Source: Lagenorhynchus albirostris (lineage: Eukaryota > Chordata > Mammalia > Artiodactyla > Delphinidae). Taken from it: a stretch of 64,000 nucleotides of DNA. The notes beneath the pieces are model-generated. The model saw only the letters and a program-made list of their open reading frames with translations, was not told the origin of the DNA and did not search any database. The translations under genes and the position numbers were made by a program. Positions 44,127 to 56,200 of the stretch are shown here, piece after piece. Location: the NCBI RefSeq assembly GCF_949774975.1, contig NC_083116.1, positions 77,016,819 to 77,080,818 of the forward strand. The letters run 5' to 3'. Every line of letters begins with the position of its first letter. The stretch's first letter is position 1.

Positions 44127-45756
44127 GGGACCTTCAAGATGACAGAGGAGTAAGGCATGGAGATCACCTTCCTCCCCAAAAATACATCTACATGTGGAAC
44201 TATTCCTACAGAACACCTACTGAAGGCTGGCAGAAGACCTCAGATTTCCCTGAAGGCAAGAAACTCCCCCACATACCTGGGTATGACAAAAGAAAAACAA
44301 GACACTAAAGAGTAGGATGGGACCCGCACCTCTGGTAGGGAGTTGTGAAGAAGGAAAAGTTTCCACACAATAGGAATCCCCTTCACTGGTGGAGGTGGGG
44401 GTGGCAGGGGGAAGCTTCAGAGCCAAGGAGGAGAGCACAATAACAGGGGTGCAGAGGGCAAAGCGGAGAGATTCCCACACAGAGGATCAGTGCTGACCAG
44501 TACTCACCAGCCTGAGAAGCTTGTCTGTTCACCCACCGGGGTGGGTGGGGGTTGAGAGCTGAGGCTCAGGCTTCAGAGGTCAGAACCTAGGGAGAGGACT
44601 GGGATGGGATGAGTGAACACAGCCTGAAGGGGGCTAGTGTGCCACAGCTAGCCGGGAGGGAGTCCAGGAAAATGTATGGACCTGCCAGAGAGGCAGGAGA
44701 CCATTGTTTTGGGGTGCATGGTGAGAGGGGATTCAGAGCACCGACTAAATGAGCTCCAGAGATGGGCGTGAGCCATGGCTATCAGTGCAAACATGAGAGA
44801 CAGACATGAAACGCTAATGCTGCTGCTGGAGTCACCAAGAACCCTGTGTGAAAACACAGGTCACTGTCCACACCTGCCCTCCTGGGAGCCTTTACAGCCT
44901 GCCATTGCCAGGGTCCCATGATCAAGGGACAACTTCCCCAGGAGAACACATGGCATGCCTCAGGCTGTTGCAATGTCAAATCGACGTCTGCTGCCACAGG
45001 CTCATGCTGCATTCTGTACCCCTCCCTTCCCCGAACCTGAGTAAGCCAAAGCTCCCTAATCAGCTGCTATATTAACCTCACCCAGTTTGGGCAGGGAAGA
45101 GACGCCCTCAGGTGACTTACACACAGAGGCGAGGCCAAATCCAAAGCAGAACAAAGAAGAGAAAGGGAAATTACTCCCAGCAGCCTCAGGAGCAACAGAT
45201 TAAACCTCCACAATCAAGTTGATTAACCCTGCCTCTGTGGAATACCTGAATAGACAATGAATCATCCCAAAATTTAGGTGGTGGACTTTGGGAGCAACTG
45301 TAGACTTGGGGTTTGCTTTCTGCAGCTAATTTTTCTTTGGTTTTTGGTTTACCTTAGCTTAGTATTTAGAGCTTATTATCACTGGTAGATTTGCTTACTG
45401 ATTTGTTTGTGATCTTCCTTTTTTTAATTTGTTTTTCCTTTTTCTTTTTTTTGTGAGGGTCTATCTGTATGCTTTTTCATGTGATTTTGTCTGTATAGCT
45501 TTGCATTTACCATTTATCCTAGGATACAGTTTGTCTTGTTTTTTTGGTATCTTTGTATAGACTTTAGCATTTTTTATCAGTGGTGGATTTGTTTTCGGCA
45601 TTGCTCTCAGCTTCCTTTCTCTCTTTTATAATTATATTTTATTTTTATTAATTTTTAAAATTTAATAATTTTATTTATAATATTTTATTTCAGTTTATTG
45701 TTTCTTCCTTCCTTCTTTTATTTTCTTTCTTTCCTTCTTTCTTTCTTCCTTCCTTC

Positions 45757-45832
<76 letters not shown>

Positions 45833-46330
45833 TATGCCTTTTATTCTGAGCCGTATGGCTGACAGGGTATTTGTGCTCAGGCCGGGTATCAGGCCTGAGA
45901 CTCTGAGGTGGGAGAGCCGACTTCAGGACATTGGTCCACCAGGGACCTCCAAGCCCCATGTAATATAAAACAGTGAAAACTCTCCCAGAGATCTCCGTCT
46001 CAATGCTAAGACCCAGCTCCATTCAGTGACCAGCAAGCTACAGTGCTGGACACCCTATGCCAACAACTAGCAAGATAGGAACACAAACCCACCCATTAGT
46101 ATAGAGGCTGTCTAAAATCATAATAAATTCAATGACACCCCAAATCACAACACCAGAGGTGGTCCTGCCCATCAGAAAGGCAAGATCCAGCCTCATCCAC
46201 CAGAACACAGACACCACTCCCCTCCACCAAGAAGCCTACAAAGCTCATTAAATCAAGCTTATCCACTGGGGGCAGACACCAAAAACAACGGGAACTACAA
46301 ACATGCAGGCTGCAAAAAAGAGAACCTAAA
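44127..46330 (+). promoter_or_regulatory. 5'UTR of L1 copy C
   Basis: About 2.2 kb is homologous to the 5'UTR of copy A in reverse. The distal part is moderately GC-rich but CpG-depleted relative to A (for example GGATCAGTGCTGACCAGTACTC). It includes AAGATGACAG at 44,136-44,145, a mutated YY1-like core. AT-rich 45,300-45,690 is followed by a TTTC tract and then by the ORF1-proximal part. Confidence 0.75.
45705..45832. repeat. (TTTC)n microsatellite in the L1 5'UTR
   Basis: More than 100 bases of TTTC repeats, nearly perfect from 45,758 to 45,828, with a TTCC-rich start. It lies at the same 5'UTR position as the purine tracts of copies A and E (which read GAAA because those elements are inverted). 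It is the purest of the three. Confidence 0.95.
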
Positions 46331-46349
46331 CACAGTAATGTAAGGAAAA

Positions 46350-47385
46350 TGAGAAGACAAAGAAACAGCAGATGAAGGAGCAAGGTAAAAACCAGCCAGA
46401 CCAAACAAATGAAGTGCAAATAGGCACTCTACCTGAAAAATAATTTAGAGTAATGATAGTAAAGATGATCCAAAATCTTGGGAAAAAAATTGAGAAAATA
46501 CAAGAAATGTTTAACAAGGACATAGAAGAACTAAAGAGCTAACAAACAGTAATGAACAATACAATAAATGAAATTTAGAATTCTCTAGAAGGAATCAACA
46601 GCAGAATAAATGAGAGAGAAGAAAGGATAAGTGACCTGGAAGATAAAATAGTGGAAATAACTACCACAGGGAAGAATAGAGGAAAAAGAAAGAAAAGAAT
46701 GGAGGACAGTCTCAGGGACCAGATGAGCTCGGTGCTTTGTGACCGCCTGGAGGGGTGGGATAGGGAGGGTGGGAGGGAGGGAGATGCAAGCGGGAAGAGA
46801 TATGGGAATATATGTATATATATAACTGATTCATTTTGTTGTGAAGCTGAAACTAACATACCATTGTAAAGCAATTATACTCCAATAAAGATGAAAAAAA
46901 AAAACACAAACACTTGAATTATAAGGGTCTCAGAAGAAGAAGAGAAAAAGAACAGGACTGAGAAAACATTTGAAGAGATTAGAGTTGAAAACTTCCCTAA
47001 TATGGGAAAGGAAATTGTCAATCAAATCCAAGAAATGCAGAGAGTCCCATACAGGGTAACTCGAAGGAGAAACATGCCAAGACACATATTAATGAAACTA
47101 ACAAAAATTAAGTACAAAGAAAAAATATTAAAAGCAGCAAAGGAAAAAGAACAAATTACATACAAGGGAATTCCCATAATGTTAACAACTGTTCTTTCAG
47201 CAGAAACTGCAAGCCAGAAGGGAGTGGCAGGAAATATTCAAGGTGATGAAAGGGAGAAATCTACAACCAAGATTACTCTACCCAGCAAGGATCTCATTCA
47301 GATTCGAAAGAGAAGTTAAAACCGTTACAGCCAAGTAAAAGCTAAGAGAATTCACCACCAACAAACCAGGTTTACAAAAAAAGGC
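46350..47385 (+). pseudogene. L1 ORF1 of copy C, interrupted
   Basis: The N-terminal part from ATGAGAAGACAAAG (about 46,350) through the coiled coil (GEATAAGTGACCTGGAAGAT region) is cut at about 46,718 by an L1 3' tail insertion. It resumes at ACTTGAATTATAAGGGT. The later frame 47,002-47,319 carries MGKEIVNQIQEMQRVPYR, NMPRHILMKLTKIKYKE and YKGIPIMLT, then a frameshift in the C-terminal domain. Confidence 0.8.
46719..46904 (+). mobile_element. 5'-truncated L1 3' tail inserted in ORF1 of copy C
   Basis: AGCTCGGTGCTTTGTGACC, GGGAGGGAGATGCAAG, GAAACTAACATACCATTG, ATTATACTCCAATAAAG and poly-A (46,893-46,904) match the last roughly 180 bases of the L1 3'UTR, compare 51,660-51,838. About 20 bases of ORF1 are missing at the junction and no target-site duplication is visible. 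The poly-A signal AATAAA is at 46,884-46,889. Confidence 0.85.
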
Positions 47386-47460
47386 TAAAGGAACTTCTCT
47401 AAGCAAAAAACACAAGAGAAAGAAAAGATCTACAATAACAAACTAAAAACAATTAAGAAA

Positions 47461-50400
47461 ATGGTAATAGGAACATATTTATTGATAATTACCTTAAAGG
47501 TAAATGTATTAAATGCTCCAACTTAAGACATAACCTGGCTTAATGGATAACACAACAACACCCATATATATGCTGTTTACAAGAGACCCACTTCAGACCT
47601 CGGGACACATACAGACTGAAAGTGAGGGGATGGAAAAAGATACTCCATGCAAATGGAAGTCAAAAGAAAGCTGTAGTAGCAGTTCTCGTATCAGACAAAA
47701 TAGACTTTAAAACAAAGACTGTTACAAGTAATCAATAATGACACTACATAATGATCAAGAGATAAATCCAAGAAGAAGATGTAACAACTGTAAATATTTA
47801 TGCACCCAAAATAGGAGCACCTCAATATATAACGCAAATGCTAACAGCAATAAAAGGGGAAATCAACAGTAACATAATAATGGTAGGGGACTTTAACACC
47901 CCACTTTCACCAGTGGACAGATCATCCAAAATGAAAATAAATAAGGAAACACAAGCTTTAAATGATACATTAAACATTATGGACTTACTTGATATTTATA
48001 GGACAGTCCATGCAAAAACAACAGAATACACATTCTTCTCAAGCACTTATGGAACATTCTCCAGGATAGATCATATCTTGGGTCACAAATCAAGCCTTTA
48101 TAAATTTAAGAAAATCAAAATCATATTAAGTATATTTTCTGACCACAACGCTATGAGACTAGTTACCAAATACAGGAAAAGATCTGTAAAAAATACAAAC
48201 ACATGGAGGCTAAACAATACACTACTAAATAATCAAGAGACAACTGAAGAAATCGAAGAGGAAATTTAAAAATTCCTAGAAAAAAATGACAATGAAAACA
48301 CGATGACCCAAAACCTATGGGATGCAGCAAAAGCATTTCTAAGAGGGAAGTTTATAGCAATACAACTCTACCTCAAGAAACAAGAAACATCTCAAATGAA
48401 CAACCTAAGCTTACACCTAAAGCAATTAGAGAAAGAACAAAAACCCACCAAACTTAGCAGAAGGAAATAAATCATAAAGATCCAATCAGAAATAAATGAA
48501 AAAGAAGGAAACAGTAGCTAAGATCAATAAAACTAAAAGCTGGTTCTTTGAGAAGATAAACAAAATTGATAAACAATTAGCCAGACTCATCAAGAAAAAA
48601 AGGCAGAAGACAATACAATAGAATTAGAAATGAAAAATAAGAAGTAACACTGCAGAAATACAAAGGATCATGAGAGATCACTGCAAGCAACTATATGCCG
48701 ATAAAATGGACAACGTGGAAGAAATGGAAAAATTCTTAGAAAAGCACAACCTTCTCAAACTGAACCAGGAAGAAATAGAAAATATAAACAGACAAATCAC
48801 AGCATTGAAATTGAGAGTGTGATTAAAAATCTTCCAACAAACAAAAGCCCAGGACCAGATGGCTTCCCAGGCGAATTCTATCAAACAATTAGAGAAGAGG
48901 TAAAACCTATCCTTCTCAAACACTTCCAAAATACAGCAGAGGGAGGAACACTCCTAAACACATTTTATGCGGCCAACATCAACCTGATACCAAAACAACA
49001 CAAAGATGTCACAAAAAAAGAAAACCATAGGCTAATATCACTGATGAACATAGATGCAAAAATCCTCAACAAAATACTAGCAAACAGAATCCAATAGCAT
49101 ATTAAAGGGATCATACAACATGATCAAGTGGGGTTTCTCACAGGAATGCAAGGATTCTTCAATATACACGAATCAATCAATGCAATACGCCATATTAACA
49201 AACTGAAGGTTAAAAGCCATATGATAATCACAATTGATGCAGAAAAAGCTTTTGACAAAATTCAACACCCATTTATGATAAAAACCCTCCAAAAAGTAGA
49301 CATGGACTGAAATTTCCTCAACATAATAAAGACCATATATTAAAAACACACAACCAATATCGTTCTCAATGGTGAAAAACAGAAATCATTTCCACTAATA
49401 TCAGGAACAAGACAAGCTTACCCACTCGTAACACTATTTTTGAACATAGTTTTGGGAGTTTTAACCACAGCAATCAGAGACAAAAAAGAAATAAAAGGAA
49501 TTCAAATCTGAAAAGAAGAAGTAAAACTGTCACTGTTTGTAGAATACATGATGCTATACAAAGAGAATCCTCATGATGCTACCAGAAATCTACTATAGCT
49601 AATCAATGAATTTGGTAAAGTAGCGAGATACAAAGTTAATACACAGAAATCTCTTGCATTACTATACACCAAAGATGAAACATCTGAAGGAAAAGTAAGG
49701 AAACACTCCCATTTACTATTGCAACAAAAAGAATAAAATGCCTAGAAATAAACCTACCTTAGACGGCAAAAGACCTGTATGCACAAAATTGTAAGACACT
49801 GATGAAAGAAATGAAAGATGATACAAAGGGATGGAGAGATATACCATGTTCTTGGACTGGAAGAATCAACACTGTGAAAGTGACTCTACTACCCAAAGCA
49901 ATCTACAGATTCAATGCAATACCTATCAAACTATGACTGGCATTTTTCACAGAACTAGAACAAAAAATTTCACAATTTGTATGGAAACACAAAAGGCCCT
50001 GAATAGCCAAAGCAATAATGTGAAAGAAAAACTGAGCTGGGGGAATCAGGCTCCTGGATTTCAGAGTATACTACAAATCTACAGTAATCAAGACAGTATG
50101 GTACTGGCACAAAAACATAAATATAGAGCAATGGAACAAGATAGAAAGCCCAGAGATAAACCCACACACATATGGTCACCTTATTTTTGATAAAGTTGGC
50201 AAGAATACACAATGGAGAAAAGATAGCCTCTTCAATAAGTGGTGCTGGGAAAACTGGACAGCTACATGTTAAAGAATGAAATTAGAACACTTCCTAACAC
50301 CATACACAAAAATAAATTCAAAATGGATTAAAGGCCTAAATGTAAGGCCAGACACTATAAAACTCTTAGAGGAAATCATAGGCAGAACACTCTATTACAT

Positions 50401-51476
50401 AAATCACAGCAACATCCTTTTTAACTTACCTCATGGAGAAATGGAAATAAAAACAAAAATAAATAAATGGGACCTAATGAAACTTAAAAGCTTTAGCACA
50501 GCAAAGGAAACCATAAACAAGATGAAAAAGCAACCCTCAGAATGGGAGAAAATATTTGCAAATGAAGCAACTGACAAAGGATTAATCTCCAAAATTTACA
50601 AGCAGCTCATGCAGCTCAAGAGCAAAATAACAACCCAATCCAAAAATAGGCAGAAGACCTAAGTAGACATTTCTACAAGGGTATGCTGATAGCCAACAAA
50701 CACATGAAAGAATGCTCAACATCACTAATCATTAGAGAAATGCAAATCAAAACTACAATGAGGTATCACCTCACACCAGTCAGCATGACCGTCATCAAAA
50801 AATCTACAAACAGGCCTTCCCTGGTGGCGCAGTGGTTGAGTGTCCGCCTGCCGATGCAGGGCACACTGGTTCATGCCCCAGTTCTGGAGGATCCCACATG
50901 CCGCGGAGTGGCTGGGCCCATGAGCCATGGCCGCTGAGCCTGCGTGTCTGGAGCCTGTGCTCTGCAACGGGAGAGGCCACAGCAGTGAGAGGCCTGCATA
51001 CCACAAAAAAAAAAAAAAGAAAGAAAATCTACAAACAATAAATGCTGGAGAGGCTGTGGAGAAAAGGGAAACCTCTTGCACTCTTGGTGGGAATATAAAT
51101 TGATGCAGCCACTATGGATAACAGTATGGAGGTTCCTTAAAAAATTAAAAATAGAAGTACCATACGTCCCAGCAATCCTATACTGGGTATATTCCCTGAG
51201 ACAACCATAATTCAAAAATAATCATGTACCACAATGTTCATTGTGACACTATATACAATAGCCAGGACATGGAAGCAACCTAAGTGTCCATCGACAGATG
51301 AATGGATAAAGAAGATGTAGCACATATATACAGTGGAATATTACTCAGCCATAAAAAGAAATGAAATTGAGCTATTTGTAATGAGGTGGAGGGACCTAGA
51401 GTCTGTCATACAGAGTGAAGTAAGTCAGAAAGAGAAATACAAATACCGTATGCTAACACATACATATGGAATCTAA
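47461..51476 (+). pseudogene. L1 ORF2 of copy C
   Basis: The start ATG is at 47,461 (MVIGTYLLIIT) and the stop TAA at 51,474-51,476 (THTYGI end). The endonuclease piece 47,838-48,269 keeps VGDFNTPLS, FSRIDHILGHKSS and SDHNAMRL. The RT fingers keep KSPGPDGFPGEFYQ (48,819-49,097), but the catalytic FADD reads F-V-E-Y near 49,540-49,551, so both aspartates are lost. C-terminal frames are at 49,831-50,190 and 50,276-50,662. A CHR-2-type SINE splits the C-terminus at 50,813. Confidence 0.85.
50813..51023 (+). mobile_element. CHR-2-type SINE in L1 copy C
   Basis: The element runs from GGCCTTCCCTGGTGGCGCAG to AGGCCTGCATACCACAAAA plus A-rich GAAAGAAAA. Target-site duplications AAAATCTACAAACA lie at 50,799-50,812 and 51,024-51,037 (perfect 14 bp). 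B-box-like TGGTTCATGCC is present. Confidence 0.9.
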
Positions 51477-51838
51477 AAAAAAAAGTTTCTGAAGAACCTA
51501 TGGGCAGGACAGGAGTAAAGACGCAGATGTAGAGAATGGATTTGAGGACACAGGGAGGGGGAAGTGTAAGCTGCGATGAAGTGAGAGAGTGGCAGGGACA
51601 TATATACACTATCAAATGCAAAATAGATAGCTAGTGGGATGCAGCCACAGAGCACAGGGAGATCAGCTCAGTGCTTTGTGTCCCCCTAGATGGGTGGGAT
51701 AAGAAGGGTGGGAGGCAGATGCAAGAGGGAGAAAATATGGGGATATATGTATACATAGAGCTGATTTGCTTTGTTATACAGCAGTAACTAACACAACATT
51801 GTAAAGCAATTATTCTCCAATAAAGATATTAAAAAGAA
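51477..51838 (+). other. 3'UTR of L1 copy C
   Basis: A G-rich tract (GACACAGGGAGGGGGAAGTG), CAAATGCAAAATAGATAGC, AGCTCAGTGCTTTGTGTCC, TTATACAGCAGTAACTAACAC and the poly-A signal AATAAA at 51,819-51,824 occur in the order expected for L1. Confidence 0.85.
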
Positions 51839-51950
51839 ATAACGTAAGGTAATAAGGCCTTTTTTAAGTTTTTTTTTTTTTTTTGCTGGAAACAGATATA
51901 ATCATACAGATAACAATTTCTTTTGCTGTCGTTGAGTTTCTGAAAAGGAG

Positions 51951-51952
<2 letters not shown>

Positions 51953-52005
<53 letters not shown>
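51953..52005. repeat. (TG)n microsatellite
   Basis: About 53 bases of an uninterrupted TG dinucleotide array. Confidence 0.95.
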
Positions 52006-52010
<5 letters not shown>

Positions 52011-52914
52011 TAAGAAATATTTTTAAATGTTTTAAAATTCTAAATGTATGCTTATTATTGAAATTTATAAAGTTCAAACTTTAAGTAAATATAAAAAATG
52101 TTAATGGTTATTCTGGGAGATGGCATTGTGGGTAATAATTTCATTTTCTTTATACATTTCATACTTTTGCATAGAAATAAGACTTACAGAACAATATAAT
52201 TAGCTTGATCCTACTTAAGTAAAATGTTTTTTCTGTTTGTGTTTACTTATAAATTTCAGTGTATACATTTTTATATTATTTAATTAGTTTACACTGAAAA
52301 TGTGTCATTTTTCCAATCATAATAAATCCAATTTTCTTTTAGAGAAGAAAACACTTAGGGGATTATATAATGCAGACAATTTTGTATCTTTTGACACAGT
52401 ATTGTTTTGTAGGCATTTTCACATGACATTATTTTTTAAGGGCATTTTAAATATTTATATAATATTCTGTTATGTGAATAGAACATAGGTGACTTAATCA
52501 TTTTTGAACATCTGGGTTCCGTCAAATAATGTTTTAAACAAATGAAGAAAAATGTACTCTTAAAGTTACACTATGCTGTCATGCTTTTTGTAAAATGTAT
52601 AATCACTTTATTTCTAATTCATGTGTTTGATTATTTTCTTTTTCAATATGCACTGTTTAATTTTATAAAATGAAGCATGACCAAAATAAACAAAGTGATT
52701 AAGATCGAACTGTATATGGTCATATTTTTCTTTCACTTTTTTATACATTATTTCAAACCATTAATAATCAGATACCATGAATCCATGTAACAGATAATTG
52801 ACTCTAGGGCGTTTCTCACTTCCTGATTGCTTTTAATTAAGTCATAATTTGTATCTTCAAGGAAGGTTACTCATGGGAAATGATAGATTAATCTGACATT
52901 ATGCATATTTTTAC
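52006..52914. other. AT-rich DNA, possible ancient L1M scraps
   Basis: TTTCACATGACATTATTTTTTAAGGGC and GACTTAATCATTTTTGAACATCTGGG (52,418-52,520) hint at antisense ancient L1M sequence like that at 43.4 kb. The rest has no recognisable feature. The frame 52,300-52,488 is not protein-like. Confidence 0.35.
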
Positions 52915-52928
52915 TGGTATCCTTTCTT

Positions 52929-53297
52929 TTTTTCCTACATCTTTACTGGTGTATAATTGGCTTGCAAAGGTGTGTTAGTTTCTGCTTTATAACAAAGTGA
53001 ATCAGTTATACATGTACATATGTTCCCATATCTCTTCCCTCTTGTGTCACCCTCCCCCCTCACCCTCCTGATCGCACCGCTATAGGTGGTCACAAAGTAC
53101 CAAGCTGATATCCCTGTTCTATGTGGCTGCTGCCCACTAGCTATCTACTTTATGTTTGGTAGTGTATATATGTCGATGCCACTCGCTTGCTTTGTCACAG
53201 CTTACACTTTCCCCTCCCCATATCCTCAAGTCCGTTCTCTAGTAGGTCTGTGTCTTTATTCCAGTCTTACCCCTAGGTTCTTCATGACATTTTTTTC
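52929..53297 (-). other. 3'UTR of L1 copy E
   Basis: It is homologous to the 3'UTRs of A and C (AACAAAGTGAATCAGTTATAC; CCCTAGGTTCTTCATGAC). The poly-A tail is very short: only about five T on the + strand lie between the duplication and the UTR. Confidence 0.85.
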
Positions 53298-56200
53298 TTA
53301 AATTTCATATAAATGTGTTAGCATACGGTATTTGTCTTTTTATTTCTGACTTACTTCACTCTGTATGACAGACTCTAGGTCTATCCACCTCATTACAAAT
53401 AGTTCAATTTCGTTTCTTTTCATGGCTGACTAATATTCCATTGTATATATGTGCCACATCTTCTTTATCCATTCATCCAATGATGGGCACTTAGGTTGTT
53501 TCCATCTCCGGGCTATTGTAAATAGAGCTGCAATGAACATTTTGGTACATGACTCTTTTTGAATTATGGTTTTCTCAGGGTATATGCCCAGTAGTGGGAT
53601 TGCTGGGTCATATAGTAGTTCTATTTGTAGTTTTTTAAGGAATCTACATGCTGATCTCCATAGTGGCTGTACCAATTCACATTCCCACCAGCAGTGCAAG
53701 GGTGTTCCCTTTTCTCCACACCCTCTCAAGTATTTATTGTTCAAGATTTTTTGATGATGGCCATTGTCACTGGTGTGAGATGATATCTCATTGTAGTTTT
53801 GATTTGCATTTCTCTAATGATTAATGATGTTGAGCATTCTTTCATGTGTTTGTTGGAAGTCTATATATCTTCTTTGGAGAAATGTATATTTAGGTCTTCT
53901 GCCCATTTTTGCTTTGGGTTGTTTGTTTTTTAGTTATTGAGCTGTATGAGCTGCTTATAAATTTTCGAGATTAATCCTTTGTCAGTTGCTTCATTTACAA
54001 ATATTTTCTCCCATTGTGAGGGTTGTCTTTTGGTTTTGTTTATAGTTTCCTTTGCTGTGCAAAGGCTTTGAAGTTTCATTAGTTCCCATTGGTTTATTTT
54101 TGTTTTTATTTCCGTTTCTCTAGGAGGTGGGTCAAAAAGGATCTTGCTGTGATTTATGTCATAGAGTGTTCTGCCTATGTTTTCCTCTAAGAGTTTGATA
54201 GTTTCTGGCCTTACATTTAGGTCTTTAATCCAATTTGAGCTCATTTTTGTGTATGGTGTTAGGGAGTGATCTAATCTCATACTTTGACATGTACCTGTCC
54301 AGATTGCCCAGCACCAATTATTGAGGAGGCTGTCCTTTCTACACTGTACATTCCTGCCTCTTTTATCAAAGATAAGATGATCATATGTGCATGGGTTTAA
54401 CTATGGGCTTTCTATCCTGTTCAATTGATTTATTTTTGTGTTTTTGTGCCAGTACCATCCTCTCTTGATTACTGTAGCTTTGTAGTATAGTCTGAAGTCA
54501 GGGAGCCTGACTCCTCCAGATCCGTTTTTCGTTCTCAAGATTGCTTTGGCTATTCAGAGTCTTTTGTGTTTCCAAACAAATTTTGAAATTTTTTGTTCTA
54601 GTTCTGTGAAAAATGCCAGTGGTATTTGGATACGGATTGCATTGAATCTGTAGATTGCTTTGGGTAGTAGAGTCATTTTCACAATGTTGATTCTTCCAGT
54701 CCAAGAAAATGGTATATCTCTCCATCTATTTGTATCATCTTTAATTTCTTTCATCAGTGTCTTATAATTTTCTGCATAGATGTCTTTTGTCTCCTTAGGT
54801 AGGTTTATTCCTAGATATTTTCTTCTTTTTGTTGAAATGGTAAATGGGAGTGTTTCCTTGATTTCACTTTCAGGTTTTTCATCATTAGTGTATAGGAATT
54901 CCAGAGATTTCTGTGCATTAATTTTGTATCCTGCTACTTTACTAAATTCATTGATTAGCTCTAATAGTTTCCTTGTAGCATCTTTAGGATTCTCTATTTA
55001 TAGTATCATGTCATCTGCAAGCAGTGAAAGCTTTACTTCTTCTTTTCCAATTTGGATTCCTTTTACTTCTTTTTCTTCTCTGATTGCTGTGGCTAAAACT
55101 TCCAAAACTATGTTGAATAATAGTGGTGAGAGTGGGCAACCTTGTCTTGTCCTGATCTTAGTGGAAATACTTTCAGTTTTTCACCATGGAGGACAATGTT
55201 GGCTGTGGGTTTGTCATATATGGCCGGTACTATGTTGAGGAAAGTTCCCTCTATGCCTACTTTCTGCAGGGTTTTTATCATAAATTGGTGTTGAATATTC
55301 TCAAAAGCTTTCTCTGCATCTATTGAGATGATCATATGGTTTTTCTCCTTCAATTTGTTAATATGGTGTGTCACGTTGATTGATTTGAGTATATTGAAGA
55401 ATCCTTGCATTCCTGGAATAAACCCCACTTGATCATGGTGTATGATCCTTTTAATGTGCTGTTGGATTCTGTTTGCTAGTATTTTGTTGAGGTTTTGCAT
55501 CCATGTTCATCAGTGATCTTGGCCTGTAGTTTTCTTTCTTTGTGACATCCTTGTCTGGTTTTGGTAGCAATGTGATGGTGGCCTCGTAGAAGGAGTTTGG
55601 GAGTGTTCCTCTGTCTGGTATATTTTGGAAGAGTTTGAGAAGGATTGGTGTTAGTTCTTCTCTAAAAGTTTGATAGAATTCGCCTGTGAAGCCATCTGGT
55701 CCTGGGCTTTTGTTTGTTGGAAGATTTTTAATCACAGTTTCAATCTCAGTGTTTGTGATTGGTCTGTTCATATTTTCTACTTCTTCCTGATTCAATCTTG
55801 GCATGTTATGCATTTCTCAGAATTTGTCTATTTCTTCCAGGTTGTCTATTTTATTGGCATAGAGTTGCTTGTAGTAATCTCTCATGATCTCTTCTATTTC
55901 TGCAGTGTCAGTTGTTACTTCTCCTTTTTCATTGCTAATTCTATTGATTTGAGTCTTCTCGCTTTTTTTCCTGATGAGTCTGGCTAATGGTTTATCAATT
56001 TTGTTAATCTTCTCAAGGAACCAGCTTTAATTATATTGATCTTTGCTATCATTTCCTTCATTTCTTTTTCATTTATTTCTGATCTTATTTTTATGATTTC
56101 TTTCCCTCTGCTAACTTTGGTGTTTTTTTGTTCTTCTTTCTCTAATTGCTTTAGGAGGAAGTTTAGGTTGTTTATTTGAGATGTATCCTGTTTCTTAAGG

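Larger units (their letters stand above)
44127..51838 (+). mobile_element. L1 copy C: full-length but decayed
   Basis: This + strand L1 of about 7.7 kb runs from ACCTTCAAGATGACAGAGGAG to ATTCTCCAATAAAGATATT plus an A-rich tail. It has the same 5'UTR type as A, D and E, ORF1 with a foreign L1 tail inserted, ORF2 with a CHR-2-type SINE, and a complete 3'UTR. It is more diverged than A; the RT motif is destroyed and stops are frequent. Confidence 0.9.

Noticed and set aside
6574..51023. tRNA-like A and B boxes recurring through the window
   Set aside because: They belong to tRNA-derived SINE heads. None folds as a complete tRNA with an anticodon arm, so no tRNA gene is called.
44113..51849. Target-site duplication of L1 copy C (AAGTAATGTAGG versus AAATAACGTAAGG)
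   Set aside because: Several mismatches and a gap in 12-13 bases are no better than chance in AT-rich DNA.
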